Positions 48,044 to 57,401 of a stretch of DNA of 64,000 nucleotides are shown here, in pieces (position 1 is the stretch's first letter; every line of letters begins with the position of its first letter). Position numbers and translations under genes: made by a program. Under the pieces are notes generated by a model, which worked only from the letters and a program-made list of their open reading frames with translations, was not told the DNA's origin and ran no database searches. Source of the DNA: Methylobacterium sp. (GTDB lineage: Bacteria > Pseudomonadota > Alphaproteobacteria > Rhizobiales > Beijerinckiaceae); the NCBI GenBank assembly GCA_002928875.1, contig PERO01000004.1:62001-126000 (forward strand), in the 5' to 3' direction.

Positions 48044-48922
48044 TCAGGCCTTCTCGGAGAGGCGCAAGGCGCGGGCATAGACCTCGCGGCGCTTCAGGCC
48101 CAGTTCGCCGGCCACGATCTCGACCGCGTCGCGCTGCGAATGCTTGGCGAGTGCGGCGCGCAGGGCTTCCTCGATCCGGTCGTCGCTCGCGGGGCCTTCG
48201 GCTTCCGGCGGCGCAATCACCAGCACGATCTCGCCCTTGGGCGGACCTTCCGCGGCCAGCGCGGCCGCAAGATCGGGGAGCGACCCGCGCCTGACGGCCT
48301 CGAATTTCTTGGTGAGTTCGCGCGCGAGCGCCGCCTCGCGGCTTCCAAGCAGGCTCGCGAGATCGGCCAGCGTTTCCGCCACGCGATGCGGTGCCTCGAA
48401 CAGCACCAGCGTGCCGGGAATGCCCGCGATCTCGCGGATGCGGCGGCGACGCTCGCCCGCCTTCGCCGGCAGGAAACCTTCGAAGTAGAAGCGCTCGGCC
48501 GGCAATCCCGCCAGCACCAGGGCCGTCAGCACGGCGGAGGCACCGGGCTCGGTCGTCACCGGCAGGCCCGAGGCGATCGCCGCGCGGGCGAGCCGCTGGC
48601 CGGGATCGGAGATCATCGGCGTGCCGGCATCGCTCACGAGCGCCAGTGTCTCGCCAGCCGCGAGGCGCGCGAGAAGCCCCGCCTCCTCCCGCGCCGCATT
48701 GTGCTCGTGATAGGCATGAAGCGGCGTCGCGATCCCGAAATGCGTGAGCAGCCCCTTGGTGACGCGGGTATCCTCGGCAAGCACGAGATCGGCGCGGGCG
48801 AGCGTATCCAGCGCGCGGATGGTGATGTCGCGCAGGTTGCCGATGGGCGTGGCGACGAGGTGCAGGCCCGGCTCGACCGGCCCGGCCTCGAAGCGTTCGC
48901 CACGGATCAGGTAATGCGTCAT
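48044..48922 (-). CDS. rsmI: 16S rRNA (cytidine1402-2'-O)-methyltransferase RsmI
   Basis: 292 residues. SAM-dependent tetrapyrrole-methylase fold: ATPIGNLRDITIRALDTLARADLVLAEDTR, then ALVSDAGTPMISDPGQRL, TEPGASAVLTALVLAGLP and FEGFLPAK are hallmark RsmI motifs. It methylates C1402 in the ribosomal decoding centre. It is divergent from the LpoA-like gene across about 227 bases and is followed by yraN and gshB. Confidence 0.96.
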   Translation of the reverse strand: MTHYLIRGERFEAGPVEPGLHLVATPIGNLRDITIRALDTLARADLVLAEDTRVTKGLLTHFGIATPLHAYHEHNAAREEAGLLARLAAGETLALVSDAGTPMISDPGQRLARAAIASGLPVTTEPGASAVLTALVLAGLPAERFYFEGFLPAKAGERRRRIREIAGIPGTLVLFEAPHRVAETLADLASLLGSREAALARELTKKFEAVRRGSLPDLAAALAAEGPPKGEIVLVIAPPEAEGPASDDRIEEALRAALAKHSQRDAVEIVAGELGLKRREVYARALRLSEKA

Positions 48923-49149
48923 GCCCGCCCTTCCTGCCGCTTCCTTCGCATGGCCAGACCGGCGAAGGCGAGCAGTTTTCCGCAGTTTGTGGCTTTCTCG
49001 GCCTTGCCGACGACACAGTTAACGATTCTTTGTCAGAATGACGTAGATAGAAAATGTTTCGAAACGCTGGAGCGATCCACCCTGTCGGGCAGGGTCGAGC
49101 CGGGCCTGGCGGACCGGCCGCAGCGGTTTCGGGAGATGGAGGCGTGAAG

Positions 49150-50352
49150 ATGCAGTGGCACCTTTCCCGGAGCGGTCGTTTCGGTCTGGGCCTGATACTC
49201 GCTGCCGTTCTCGCCGGATGCGCCGGCTCCACCCTCGATTCGCTCGGCCTCTCCAACGAGACCGAACAGCCGCCGCCCCAGACCGAACAGGCCGATGTGA
49301 TCGGCAACGGTTCGGTGAAGGTCGCGCTCATCCTGCCGATGTCGTCGGCCAACGGGCAGGCCGCTGCGCAGAGCCTGCGCAATGCCGCGCAACTCGCGGT
49401 CGAGGATTTCTCCGGCGGCAATGCGGCCTCCTCGAATATCCAGATCATCGTGAAGGACGATCGCGGCACCCCCGACGGGGCGCGCGCGGCCGCGCAGGAG
49501 GCGGTGCAGCAGGGCGCGGAGCTGGTGCTTGGCCCGCTCTTCGCGCCCAACGTGCAGGCGGCGGCCAGCGTGCTGCGCCCGGCCGGCAAGCCGATGATCG
49601 CCTTTTCCTCCGATGCCGGCGTGGCGCAGCGCGGGGTGTATCTCCTGAGCTTCCTGCCGCAATCCGATGTGCAGCGCGTGGTGAGCTTCGCGCAGTCGCG
49701 CGGCAAGAAGGCCTTCGCGGCCCTGATCCCGCAAACGCCCTACGGCAATGTGGTGGAAGCGGAACTGATGTCGGTTGCCAATCAGCAGGGCAGCCGCGTG
49801 ACGCGGGTGGAACGTTACCAGCCGGGCAATGCCGCCTCGCTTGCCCAGGCCACGCAGCGCCTCAAGGACGTGATCGGCCAATCGGATACGCTGTTCATCG
49901 GGGAAGGCGCGGAAGGCATCGGCGGCGTGATGCAGGCCCTGGCGGGCGCGGGCATCACCAGCCGTTCGGTGCAACTCGTCTCGACCGGCATCTGGAACGA
50001 CCAGAAGGCGATCGGCCTTCCCGCGCTCGATGGCGCGTGGTTCGCGGCGCCCGACAATTCGCGCTTCAACGCGCTGGCCGGGCGCTACCAGCAGAAATTC
50101 GGCTCGCCGCCGACCCGTCTCGCGACGCTCTCCTATGACGCCGTGACGCTCGCGAGCGCGCTGACCCAGGCCTATGGCGCGCAGCGCTTCGCCGATTCGA
50201 ACCTCACGAACCCCAATGGCTTCGCGGGGCAGGACGGCGTGTTCCGGTTCCGCGCGAACGGGCTCAACGATCGCGGCATCGCGGTGTTCGAGATCCGCGG
50301 CGGCAATGCCCGGGCGATTTCCGGCGCGCCGGGCAGTTTCAGCGGCAACTGA
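49150..50352 (+). CDS. LpoA-like penicillin-binding protein activator lipoprotein
   Basis: 400 residues from ATG 49150 with GGAGG at 49138-49142; earlier starts at 49054 and 49144 are rejected. A lipoprotein signal with lipobox AVLAGC is followed by a type I periplasmic binding fold (VALILPMSSANGQAAAQSLRNAAQLAVEDF, QEAVQQGAELVLGPLFAPNVQAAA, SFLPQSDVQRVV). The LpoA C-terminal domain has this fold and activates PBP1A. In alphaproteobacteria these proteins are called penicillin-binding protein activators by homology; a branched-chain-type solute receptor is the alternative. It neighbours rsmI/yraN, as lpoA does in enterobacteria. Confidence 0.85.
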   Translation: MQWHLSRSGRFGLGLILAAVLAGCAGSTLDSLGLSNETEQPPPQTEQADVIGNGSVKVALILPMSSANGQAAAQSLRNAAQLAVEDFSGGNAASSNIQIIVKDDRGTPDGARAAAQEAVQQGAELVLGPLFAPNVQAAASVLRPAGKPMIAFSSDAGVAQRGVYLLSFLPQSDVQRVVSFAQSRGKKAFAALIPQTPYGNVVEAELMSVANQQGSRVTRVERYQPGNAASLAQATQRLKDVIGQSDTLFIGEGAEGIGGVMQALAGAGITSRSVQLVSTGIWNDQKAIGLPALDGAWFAAPDNSRFNALAGRYQQKFGSPPTRLATLSYDAVTLASALTQAYGAQRFADSNLTNPNGFAGQDGVFRFRANGLNDRGIAVFEIRGGNARAISGAPGSFSGN

Positions 50353-50364
50353 ACCGCCGCTGCC

Positions 50365-51555
50365 TCAGGCGGCGAGATCGGCCACGATCGCGTCGAGCAC
50401 CGGGAAACCCTGCCGCGTCACGCGGAGGCGACGCCGGTCCGGGCAAAGCTCGATCAGCTTCTCCTCGACCAGCGCCTCGATGCGCGAGGCCTCGAAATCG
50501 CGGCCGCGCAGCAGGCGGAAGCGATCGGGATCGATGCCCTCCGAGAGGCGCAGGCCCATCAGCAGGAATTCGTCGCCCTCGGCCTCGTGGTTGAGCGCTT
50601 CGTCCGCGACGATGCCATGGCCATCGCGCTCGACATAATCGAGCCAGGCCTCGGGGCTTTTCTCGGTCGCGAAGGCGCGCCGGCCACGATGCGTGACGAG
50701 CCGTCCATGAGCACCGGGGCCCACGCCGGCATATTCGCCGTAACGCCAGTAGAGCAGGTTGTGGCGGCATTCATGGCCAGGTTTCGCGTGGTTCGAGACC
50801 TCGTAGGCCGGCATGCCGTATTGCGCGCAGATCTCCTGCGTGGCCTCGAAGAGGGCGCGCGCGCTGTCGTCATCCGGCGTCACGAGCTTGCCGGCCGCAT
50901 GCAAGGCGTGGAAGGCCGTGCCTTCCTCGATCGTCAGCTGGTAGAGCGAGAGATGTGTCGGCGCATGCGCCAGGGCTTCCACCAGTTCCTGTCGCCACGC
51001 CTCCACATTCTGGCCGGGGCGCGCATAGATCAGGTCGAAGGAATAGCGGTCGAAGATCGATGCAGCGGTGGAAACCGCCACCAGCGCTTCCGCCACGTTG
51101 TGCATGCGGCCGAGCGCCTTCAGATCCGCATCGTTCAGCGCCTGCACGCCCAGCGACACACGGTTGACGCCCGCCGCCCGATAGCCCCGGAAGCGTCCGG
51201 CTTCCACGCTGGTCGGGTTTGCTTCCAGCGTGATCTCGCAATCCGGCGCAATCGCCCAGTTCGCGGCGATGGCCTCGAGAATGCCGGCCACGGTTTCGGG
51301 CTTCATCAGCGAGGGCGTGCCGCCGCCGAAGAAGATCGACGAGACGATCCGGTCCGGCACCATGCTGCGCATATGCTCGAGTTCGCGCCGGAAGGCCGCG
51401 ACGAAGCGCGCCTCGTCAATGCCCGCGCGACGGACATGGCTGTTGAAATCGCAATACGGGCATTTCGCCTGGCAGAAGGGCCAATGCACATAGATGCCGA
51501 AACCGGCATCGAAGGGCGGGCGGATGATCTCGCTGCGAGCGATGGGAGCGGTCAT
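50365..51555 (-). CDS. hemW: Radical SAM protein HemW (coproporphyrinogen oxidase-like)
   Basis: 396 residues from ATG 51555, overlapping the rdgB stop (ATGA). The radical-SAM cysteines (about 28, 32 and 35) are in YVHWPFCQAKCPYCDFNSH, followed by FFGGGTPSL, the SLGVQALND and DLIYARPGQ segments and the HemN C-terminal domain. Unlike true HemN, HemW proteins act as haem chaperones. The cysteine spacing lacks the extra cysteine residue that marks HemN (the motif here is CxxxCxxCDF), which favours HemW. It is the last gene of rph-rdgB-hemW. Confidence 0.92.
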   Translation of the reverse strand: MTAPIARSEIIRPPFDAGFGIYVHWPFCQAKCPYCDFNSHVRRAGIDEARFVAAFRRELEHMRSMVPDRIVSSIFFGGGTPSLMKPETVAGILEAIAANWAIAPDCEITLEANPTSVEAGRFRGYRAAGVNRVSLGVQALNDADLKALGRMHNVAEALVAVSTAASIFDRYSFDLIYARPGQNVEAWRQELVEALAHAPTHLSLYQLTIEEGTAFHALHAAGKLVTPDDDSARALFEATQEICAQYGMPAYEVSNHAKPGHECRHNLLYWRYGEYAGVGPGAHGRLVTHRGRRAFATEKSPEAWLDYVERDGHGIVADEALNHEAEGDEFLLMGLRLSEGIDPDRFRLLRGRDFEASRIEALVEEKLIELCPDRRRLRVTRQGFPVLDAIVADLAA

Positions 51556-52205
51556 GAGGAAACCTTGGTGAGACCGGCCTTTTCGATGAGCCGGATGAAA
51601 GCCCTGGCGCGATGCGACAGGCCCGTGAGTTGGCCGGCTTCCGCATGGATGCCGTGCTTTTCCCTGGCGGACAACTCGGAGAAGGTGCGGTCGTGGCCTT
51701 CCGGCACGAAAACCGGATCGTAGCCGAAGCCGGCCTCGCCGCGCGGGGGCCAGGTGAGGGAGCCGAAGCAGCGCCCTTCGGCGAGCAGCGTTTCCCCATC
51801 GGGCCAGGCGACAACCAGCGCCGAGACGAAGCGGGCGGGTGTTCCCACCATCTCGACATCGCGCGCATCGAGCTCGGCCTTCACGCGCGACATGGCGCGC
51901 ATCCAGTCGCGCGGGTGGCCGGCCCAATCCGCCGTGAAGAGGCCCGGCGCCCCATCGAGCGCATCGACCGCGAGGCCGGAATCATCGGCGATGGCCGGCA
52001 GGCCCGAGGCCTTCGCGGCGGCATGCGCCTTGATCGCCGCGTTCTCGGCGAACATCATGCCGTCTTCCTTCGGTTCGGGCAGGCCGAGTTCGCCCGCCGA
52101 GACGAGTTCGAGACCATAGGGCTCGAGCAGGTCGCGCATTTCCGCGAGTTTCCCCGCATTGTGCGTCGCGATCACCACCCGGCCGGTGAGGGGCCGCTTG
52201 CTCAT
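51552..52205 (-). CDS. rdgB: XTP/dITP diphosphatase (RdgB/HAM1)
   Basis: 217 residues from ATG 52205, overlapping the rph stop (ATGA). Substrate motif [14 protein letters not shown], the metal-binding acidic segment [29 protein letters not shown] and GFGYDPVF are all conserved. Hydrolyses non-canonical purine triphosphates to keep inosine and xanthosine out of DNA and RNA. Confidence 0.96.
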   Translation of the reverse strand: MSKRPLTGRVVIATHNAGKLAEMRDLLEPYGLELVSAGELGLPEPKEDGMMFAENAAIKAHAAAKASGLPAIADDSGLAVDALDGAPGLFTADWAGHPRDWMRAMSRVKAELDARDVEMVGTPARFVSALVVAWPDGETLLAEGRCFGSLTWPPRGEAGFGYDPVFVPEGHDRTFSELSAREKHGIHAEAGQLTGLSHRARAFIRLIEKAGLTKVSS

Positions 52206-52918
52206 GCGCCGATCGCCGCCTTCTGGAGCGCGACGAGTTCGCCGATGCCCTTCTTGGCAAGGCCGAGGAGGCTCGCGAAATCCGCTTCGGAGAACGGCGT
52301 CTGCTCGGCCGTGCCCTGGATTTCCACGATTCCGCCGGTGCCGGTCAGCACGAAATTCGCATCCGTGCCGGCCGCCGAATCCTCGGCATAATCCAGATCG
52401 AGCACGGGCTGGCCGCGATAGATCCCGCAGGAAATCGCCGCGACATGATCGCGCAAGGGCATGGTCGAGAGCATGTTGCGCGACATCATCCAGCGCAGGC
52501 AATCGTGCAGGGCGACCCAGGCGCCCGTGACCGATGCCGTGCGGGTGCCGCCATCGGCCTGCAGCACGTCGCAATCGAGCACGATCTGCTTCTCGCCGAG
52601 CGCGGCGAGATCCACCACCGCGCGCAGCGACCGGCCGATGAGGCGCTGGATTTCTTGCGTGCGGCCCGAAGGCTTGCCGGCATTCACCTCGCGGCGGGTG
52701 CGTTCGAGCGTCGCGCGGGGCAGCATGGAATATTCCGCCGTCACCCAGCCCTTGCCGGTGCCGCGCAGCCAGGAGGGGCCTTTTTCCTCGAGAGTCGCGG
52801 TGCAGAGCACATGCGTGTTGCCGAATTTCACGAGGCAGGAGCCCTCGGCATAGCGCGCCACCGCGCGTTCAAGGCTCACGGCCCGCATTTCATCTGCGGC
52901 ACGTTTGGAGGGGCGCAT
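52202..52918 (-). CDS. rph: Ribonuclease PH
   Basis: 238 residues from ATG 52918; the in-frame extension to 52999 is not supported. Phosphorolytic 3'-exoribonuclease for tRNA 3' maturation. Characteristic segments: [75 protein letters not shown] and [17 protein letters not shown]. It is the first gene of rph-rdgB-hemW and is divergent from hrcA, as common in rhizobia. Confidence 0.97.
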   Translation of the reverse strand: MRPSKRAADEMRAVSLERAVARYAEGSCLVKFGNTHVLCTATLEEKGPSWLRGTGKGWVTAEYSMLPRATLERTRREVNAGKPSGRTQEIQRLIGRSLRAVVDLAALGEKQIVLDCDVLQADGGTRTASVTGAWVALHDCLRWMMSRNMLSTMPLRDHVAAISCGIYRGQPVLDLDYAEDSAAGTDANFVLTGTGGIVEIQGTAEQTPFSEADFASLLGLAKKGIGELVALQKAAIGA

Positions 52919-53095
52919 GGCGTCTCCGTCACTTTCTGGCGTCGAAGTCGGGGAAAGAGGCGGCCTCATACGCCCTTCCGGGGCGCTTCTCAAGGGCAAT
53001 GCAGCGCACGCGGCCCTGCATCTTTGGAATGGAAGCCAAGCGCATTAGGATAGGGTTCGAATGTCCACCTGCCTGATTCACCGCTTCGGAGACCG

Positions 53096-54178
53096 ATGAG
53101 CCGCGATCTGAAATCCGCCAGCCCGGCGCAGGGTTACAGCGAGCTGGACCTGCGCTCGCGCGACATCTTCCGCCGCATCGTCGAGGGGTATCTCGACAGC
53201 GGCGAGCCCGTGGGTTCGCGCAACATCTCGAAGGTGCTGCCGGTCTCGCTCTCGGCGGCGACGGTGCGCAACGTGATGCAGGATCTCGAGGATCTCGGCC
53301 TCATCTATGCCCCGCATGTCAGCGCCGGGCGCCTGCCGACCGAGATGGGCCTGCGCCTGTTTGTCGATTCGATCCTCGAAATCGGCGATGTCAGCCAGGA
53401 TGACCGCTCGCGCATCGAGGCGCAGATCGCGGCGGGCGGTTCGGGCCGTTCCTTCGAGGATGCGCTGGCGGAGGCGACGAGTTTGCTCTCGGGCGTCAGC
53501 CGTGGCGCGGGCGTGGTCGTCACGTCCAAATCCAACAAGAAGCTCCGGCATATCGAATTCGTGCGGCTCGATCCCGCGCAGGCGCTCGTGGTGCTGGTCG
53601 CGGATGACGGCTCGGTGGAGAACCGCATCCTGCAATTGCCGCCCGGCCTGCCGGCTTCGGCGCTCACCGAGGCCTCGAACTACCTCAACCATCGCCTCGC
53701 GGGGCGCACGATCGGCGAACTCCGCGCCGAGATCGAGCGCGATCGCCTCACCATGCAGGCCGAGATGGATGTGCTCTCCGCGCGCCTCGTCGAGAGCGGG
53801 CTTGCGAGCCTCTCGCAGGCGGGCGGAGAGACGCGGCTCATCGTGCGCGGGCAGGCGAACCTGCTCGAAGACCTCGAGGCCGCGACCGATCTCGAGCGCA
53901 TCCGCCTGCTCTTCGAGGATCTCGAACGCGGCAAGGACGTGATCGACCTGCTCTCCCGCGCCGAGGAGGGCGATGGCGTGCGCATCTTCATCGGCTCGGA
54001 GAACAAGCTCTTCTCGCTCTCCGGCTCCTCGCTGGTGGCCGCGCCCTTCCGCGACCAGAACCAGAAGATCGTCGGCGTGCTCGGCATCATCGGGCCGAAG
54101 CGGCTTAATTACGCGCGCATCGTGCCGATGGTGGATTACACCGCGCGCGTGATGGGGAAATTGCTGGAGCGGGGGTAG
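53096..54178 (+). CDS. hrcA: Heat-inducible transcription repressor HrcA
   Basis: 360 residues. N-terminal winged helix (about 20-90: [65 protein letters not shown]), then the GAF-like dimerisation core and C-terminal [27 protein letters not shown]. Represses genes with CIRCE elements, typically groESL; none was seen in this window. grpE, usually directly downstream, is absent here; a lower-G+C patch follows instead. Confidence 0.97.
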   Translation: MSRDLKSASPAQGYSELDLRSRDIFRRIVEGYLDSGEPVGSRNISKVLPVSLSAATVRNVMQDLEDLGLIYAPHVSAGRLPTEMGLRLFVDSILEIGDVSQDDRSRIEAQIAAGGSGRSFEDALAEATSLLSGVSRGAGVVVTSKSNKKLRHIEFVRLDPAQALVVLVADDGSVENRILQLPPGLPASALTEASNYLNHRLAGRTIGELRAEIERDRLTMQAEMDVLSARLVESGLASLSQAGGETRLIVRGQANLLEDLEAATDLERIRLLFEDLERGKDVIDLLSRAEEGDGVRIFIGSENKLFSLSGSSLVAAPFRDQNQKIVGVLGIIGPKRLNYARIVPMVDYTARVMGKLLERG

Positions 54179-54266
54179 AAACAGGGGATTAGCCCCTTGA
54201 CGTAAGTCTCGCTATCCCACTAGCCAAACGCACTGTGTGCGGACGATTGGGAAAATCCGCATACGC

Positions 54267-54295
54267 TTGACTCTCTTGCTGCATAGTTGTATGGT
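54267..54295 (+). promoter_or_regulatory. Sigma-70 promoter of the orphan gene at 54325
   Basis: TTGACT (54267-54272) and TATGGT (54290-54295) are separated by exactly 17 bases. A start around 54302 would give a ~23-base leader containing the GGAGG at 54314-54318. This is one of the clearest housekeeping promoters in the window. Confidence 0.7.
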
Positions 54296-54324
54296 TTCCG
54301 CATCTTTGGATTCGGAGGCCGCCC

Positions 54325-55152
54325 GTGGCTCAGGAAGAGCCAATTAAGAACGACAGCGCCAACGCGCCGAGCGCTAATGCGGATACGGGCAGCGATGCAA
54401 AGCGCGAAATGTCAACAATTCAATTCCCTTACGGGGATTTGGATGATGCGATGGCGTTTGCGCGGGCAATTCATGAGGTCGGTGGGCAGGGATGCTTGGC
54501 TGAGCAATTGGCGGGCTTCCTGAAAGTTGCGCCATCTGGTGGGGCCTTTCGCGCCCGGATGGCGCATCCGAGGATTTTTGGATTGATTGAATATGATCGT
54601 GGCGAGATCAAACTCACCTCTCTTGGGCTGCGGGCTGTAGATCCTCAACAGGAAGCTGGCGCGCGCGTCGATGCCTTCTTGGCCGTTCCTCTTTATAAGG
54701 CGCTTTACGACCGCTATAAGGGCTACACTCTTCCTCCTCCCGCCGCGCTAGAACGAGAAATGGCGCTTCTGGGTGTGTCGTCAAAGCAAACGGACAAGGC
54801 TAGGCAGGTCTTTGACAGGTCTGCAAAGCAAGCCGGGTTCTTCTGGGCGGGGAATGATCGACTTACTCTGCCAGTCATCAAATCCCGCCCGGAGACGCGA
54901 CCGGTAGAAGACGCTCCCCCCGCGCCTAATCGAGATTTTGACCAGCCTCAGCAGGGTAGCGGCGGCTCAGGTGGCGGCGGCTATCATCCTTTTATCGAAG
55001 GCCTCCTGAAGACGCTTCCTGCGACGGGAAAAGAATGGGCGTCTAGGGATCGAGCCAAATGGCTGAAGACCGCTGCGAACATGTTTGACTTGATCTATGA
55101 AGGTGGCGACGCCGAAATCGAGGTAAGGCTGAAAGCGGAGGAGCAATTCTAG
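54325..55152 (+). CDS. Orphan protein, winged-helix-like, unknown function
   Basis: 275 residues from GTG 54325, with GGAGG 7 bases upstream. I do not recognise it. Residues ~30-100 look like a helical/winged-helix module (FPYGDLDDAMAFARAIHEVGG, ending IFGLIEYDRGEIKLTSLGLRAV), and residues ~115-180 like a second one (MALLGVSSKQTDKARQVFDRSAKQAGFF). A Pro-rich, then Gly/Ser-rich linker (about 195-220) leads to a short C-terminal helix region. The two-module layout recalls DNA-binding or defence-associated hypothetical proteins, but no motif proves this. G+C is visibly lower than the neighbours; it has its own promoter. Confidence 0.72.
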   Translation: MAQEEPIKNDSANAPSANADTGSDAKREMSTIQFPYGDLDDAMAFARAIHEVGGQGCLAEQLAGFLKVAPSGGAFRARMAHPRIFGLIEYDRGEIKLTSLGLRAVDPQQEAGARVDAFLAVPLYKALYDRYKGYTLPPPAALEREMALLGVSSKQTDKARQVFDRSAKQAGFFWAGNDRLTLPVIKSRPETRPVEDAPPAPNRDFDQPQQGSGGSGGGGYHPFIEGLLKTLPATGKEWASRDRAKWLKTAANMFDLIYEGGDAEIEVRLKAEEQF

Positions 55153-55167
55153 CGCTCAGCAAAGAAA

Positions 55168-55207
55168 AAGCCACGCATCCAGCCGGCAAGCACGGAATGC
55201 GTGGCTT
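55168..55207 (-). terminator. Strong hairpin with U-rich flank on the minus strand
   Basis: An 11-bp perfect stem (AAGCCACGCAT / ATGCGTGGCTT) with an 18-base loop lies just after the orphan gene. Read on the minus strand it is followed by CTTTTTCTTT, as in an intrinsic terminator for leftward transcription. On the plus strand there is no U run, so for the orphan gene it is only a hairpin. Confidence 0.55.
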
Positions 55208-55272
55208 GGGTTCCACAAGCAACGGAGGCGGTAAGGGCCGCGAAGCCTATGGTGTTAAGAGACTGATCAAGC

Positions 55273-55371
55273 CCAGCCGGTTGACGCTGCGTTAGCGGCG
55301 GTGACCCGGCTGGCACCCCATTCGCATGAGGAAGGACAGACTCCTGAGCAAAAATAGTATGCTCCTTCCTC
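55273..55371. other. Two consecutive stem-loops in the hrcA-pckA gap
   Basis: An 8-bp perfect stem CCAGCCGG / CCGGCTGG (55273-55280 with 55306-55313) encloses a smaller CGCT/AGCG stem. It is followed by a 9-bp stem GAGGAAGGA / TCCTTCCTC (55328-55336 with 55363-55371). With the hairpins at 55168 and 55527, the 435-base gap between 55153 and 55587 is densely structured. This could be a small RNA or the remains of a mobile element; no known RNA family is recognised. Confidence 0.4.
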
Positions 55372-55409
55372 TCAGCAATTTCAAATGAAATCAGAGAAAG
55401 GGGCTTGCT

Positions 55410-55520
55410 ATGCAGCCTCGGGTTTTTGTTCGCGCCTATGTGCGCGTTCGTTTCGGCGCACAGGAATTTGTGTGTGCCCATACGCGCAGCTGGCCTAACC
55501 AGCTGTCGTTCCAGTTCTAA
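55410..55520 (+). CDS. Possible 36-residue ORF
   Basis: ATG 55410 has AAAGGGG about 6 bases upstream and an open frame of 36 codons. The product is basic and aromatic (RVFVRAYVRVRFG, then EFVCAHTRSWPNQ) without a hydrophobic segment. It begins shortly after the 55363-55371 arm and ends 6 bases before the next hairpin. The good ribosome site and fit between hairpins favour a real gene, but the length is too short for certainty. Small basic phage-type proteins of similar texture exist; that link is speculative. Confidence 0.3.
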   Translation: MQPRVFVRAYVRVRFGAQEFVCAHTRSWPNQLSFQF

Positions 55521-55526
55521 ACAACA

Positions 55527-55551
55527 GGGAAGGGCAGCATCTGCCCTTCCC
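55527..55551 (-). terminator. Hairpin downstream of pckA
   Basis: A perfect 11-bp stem (GGGAAGGGCAG / CTGCCCTTCCC) with a 3-base loop lies 36 bases beyond the pckA stop. On the minus strand it is followed by TGTTGTTTAG, moderately U-rich, so it is a likely pckA terminator. Confidence 0.65.
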
Positions 55552-55587
55552 AAATTTAATCTTCACATTGATTATTAAGCCGGCGCC

Positions 55588-57198
55588 TTAAGCCGCCATC
55601 TGGTTCTTCGGGGCGGCGTTCTTCACATCGGCGTCCACATGCGCCTCGAAGCGCTTGAAATTCGCCTCGAACATGCCGACGAGCTTCTTCGCGGTTTGCG
55701 CGAAGGCGGCCTTATCCTGCCAGGTCTTCACCGGATAGAGGATGTGCGGCTCGACGCCCGGCACGGATGACGGCACCGCGAAGCCGAAATAGGGATCGCG
55801 GCGGAAATCGGCCTTGGCGAGGCTGCCATCGAGCGCGGCCGAGAGCAGGCGGCGCGTCACGCGGATCGGCATGCGCCGGCCCGTGCCATAGGCGCCGCCG
55901 GTCCAGCCCGTGTTCACGAGCCAGCAATCGACATGGTGCTTGGCGATGAGGTTGCGCAAGAGGTTGCCGTATTCCGACGGGTGGCGCGGCATGAAGGGCG
56001 CGCCGAAGCAGGTGGAGAACACCGCTTCCGGCTCGGTCACGCCCTTTTCGGTGCCGGCGACCTTCGCGGTGTAGCCCGAGAGGAAGTGATACATCGCTTC
56101 CGCCGGCGTCAGCTTCGCGATCGGCGGCAGCACGCCGAAGGCATCGCAGGTCAGCATCACGATGTTCTTCGGGTGGCCGGCGCGGCGCGTCTCGGAAGCG
56201 TTGCGGATGAAATGCAGCGGATAGGCGCAGCGGGTATTCTCGGTGCGCGAACCGTCATCGAAATCCGGCACGCGGCTCACGGGATCGACGGTGACGTTCT
56301 CGAGCACCGTGCCGAAACGCTGCGTGGTGGCGTAGATATCCGGCTCGGCCTCGGCCGAGAGGCGGATGGTCTTGGCGTAGCAGCCACCCTCGAAGTTGAA
56401 GATGCCGGTCTTCGACCAGCCGTGCTCGTCATCGCCCACCAGCGTCCGGTTCGGATCGGCCGAGAGCGTGGTCTTTCCGGTGCCGGAGAGGCCGAAGAAC
56501 ACGGCGGAATCGCCGTCGGGCCCCACATTGGCCGAGCAATGCATGGGCATCACGCCCGTGCTCGGCAGGGCGTAGTTGAGATAGGTGAAGACGCTCTTCT
56601 TCATCTCGCCGGCATAGGAGGTGCCGCCGATCAGCACGGTCTTCGAGGCGAAATCGACCGCAATCACCGTCTCGGTGCGGCAACCATGACGTTTCGGGTC
56701 TGCCTTGAAGGAGGGAAGATCGACGATGGTCATCTCCGGCGCGAAGCTCGCGAGTTCATGCGCCTCGGGCCGGTTCAGCAGGTTGCGGATGAACAGCGAG
56801 TGCCAGGCCAGCTCGGTATAGACGCGCACCTTCACGCGGTGCGCCGGGTCCGCGCCGCCATAGAGATCCTGCGCGAAGAGTTCCTTGCCCTTCGCATGCG
56901 CCTTGAAATCCGCGAGCAGGGTCGCGAAATGCTCCGGCGACATGGCGGCGTTGTTCTCCCACCAGACATGGTTCTCGGTGGTGGCATCGCGCACCACGAA
57001 CTTGTCCTTGGGCGAACGGCCCGTGTGCTGGCCGGTATCCGCCAGCAGGGCACCGCCGGCGGTCACGCGCGCCTCGCGGCGGGCCAGCGCTTCCTCATAG
57101 AGCTGCGGCGCTTCCAGATTGAGGAAGAAGCCCGACGGCGCCTCGAAGCCGAAGGTGTTGGGGCCAAGCGTCGGGTTGAAGCGGCCATTCACATTCAT
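55588..57198 (-). CDS. pckA: Phosphoenolpyruvate carboxykinase (ATP)
   Basis: 536 residues. First step of gluconeogenesis: oxaloacetate plus ATP to phosphoenolpyruvate. Hallmarks are the kinase P-loop [16 protein letters not shown], the metal-binding DDEHGW and [10 protein letters not shown] segments, and the substrate-binding RSPKDKFVV near the N-terminus. AAGGA precedes the ATG, in the loop of a small GAGG/CCTC hairpin (57203-57215). In rhizobia pckA is normally divergent from chvI; here two genes intervene. Confidence 0.98.
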   Translation of the reverse strand: MNVNGRFNPTLGPNTFGFEAPSGFFLNLEAPQLYEEALARREARVTAGGALLADTGQHTGRSPKDKFVVRDATTENHVWWENNAAMSPEHFATLLADFKAHAKGKELFAQDLYGGADPAHRVKVRVYTELAWHSLFIRNLLNRPEAHELASFAPEMTIVDLPSFKADPKRHGCRTETVIAVDFASKTVLIGGTSYAGEMKKSVFTYLNYALPSTGVMPMHCSANVGPDGDSAVFFGLSGTGKTTLSADPNRTLVGDDEHGWSKTGIFNFEGGCYAKTIRLSAEAEPDIYATTQRFGTVLENVTVDPVSRVPDFDDGSRTENTRCAYPLHFIRNASETRRAGHPKNIVMLTCDAFGVLPPIAKLTPAEAMYHFLSGYTAKVAGTEKGVTEPEAVFSTCFGAPFMPRHPSEYGNLLRNLIAKHHVDCWLVNTGWTGGAYGTGRRMPIRVTRRLLSAALDGSLAKADFRRDPYFGFAVPSSVPGVEPHILYPVKTWQDKAAFAQTAKKLVGMFEANFKRFEAHVDADVKNAAPKNQMAA

Positions 57199-57253
57199 GG
57201 TCGAGGTCCTTCCTCACTGACATGCGCCACTGCGCAACGATTATTTTTCCGTG

Positions 57254-57282
57254 CGATTAGAGCCGAAATGCAGTTCGCGCAA
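57254..57282 (-). promoter_or_regulatory. Putative pckA promoter
   Basis: On the minus strand TTGCGC (57282-57277) and TAATCG (57259-57254) are 17 bases apart, giving a leader of about 50 bases before the pckA ATG at 57198. Confidence 0.5.
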
Positions 57283-57401
57283 CGCCTGCCTGGCTTTTTT
57301 CCTAACAAACACCGTCCATCCTCAACCAGAGGCATAGGCAATGCCGCGGATGCAAGCCTTGCAGAAAAGTAATTAAACTACAGAAATAAGTAGTAATCCC
57401 A

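Noticed and set aside
54287-54523. Alternative 78-codon ORF overlapping the promoter and start of the orphan gene
   Set aside because: It overlaps the -10 element, lacks a ribosome site and is out of frame with the better-supported gene.
55575-55591. CtrA-like TTAA pair at the pckA 3' end
   Set aside because: Spacing is 9 bases and the location is downstream of the gene, so it is better seen as a chance TTAAGCCG direct repeat.
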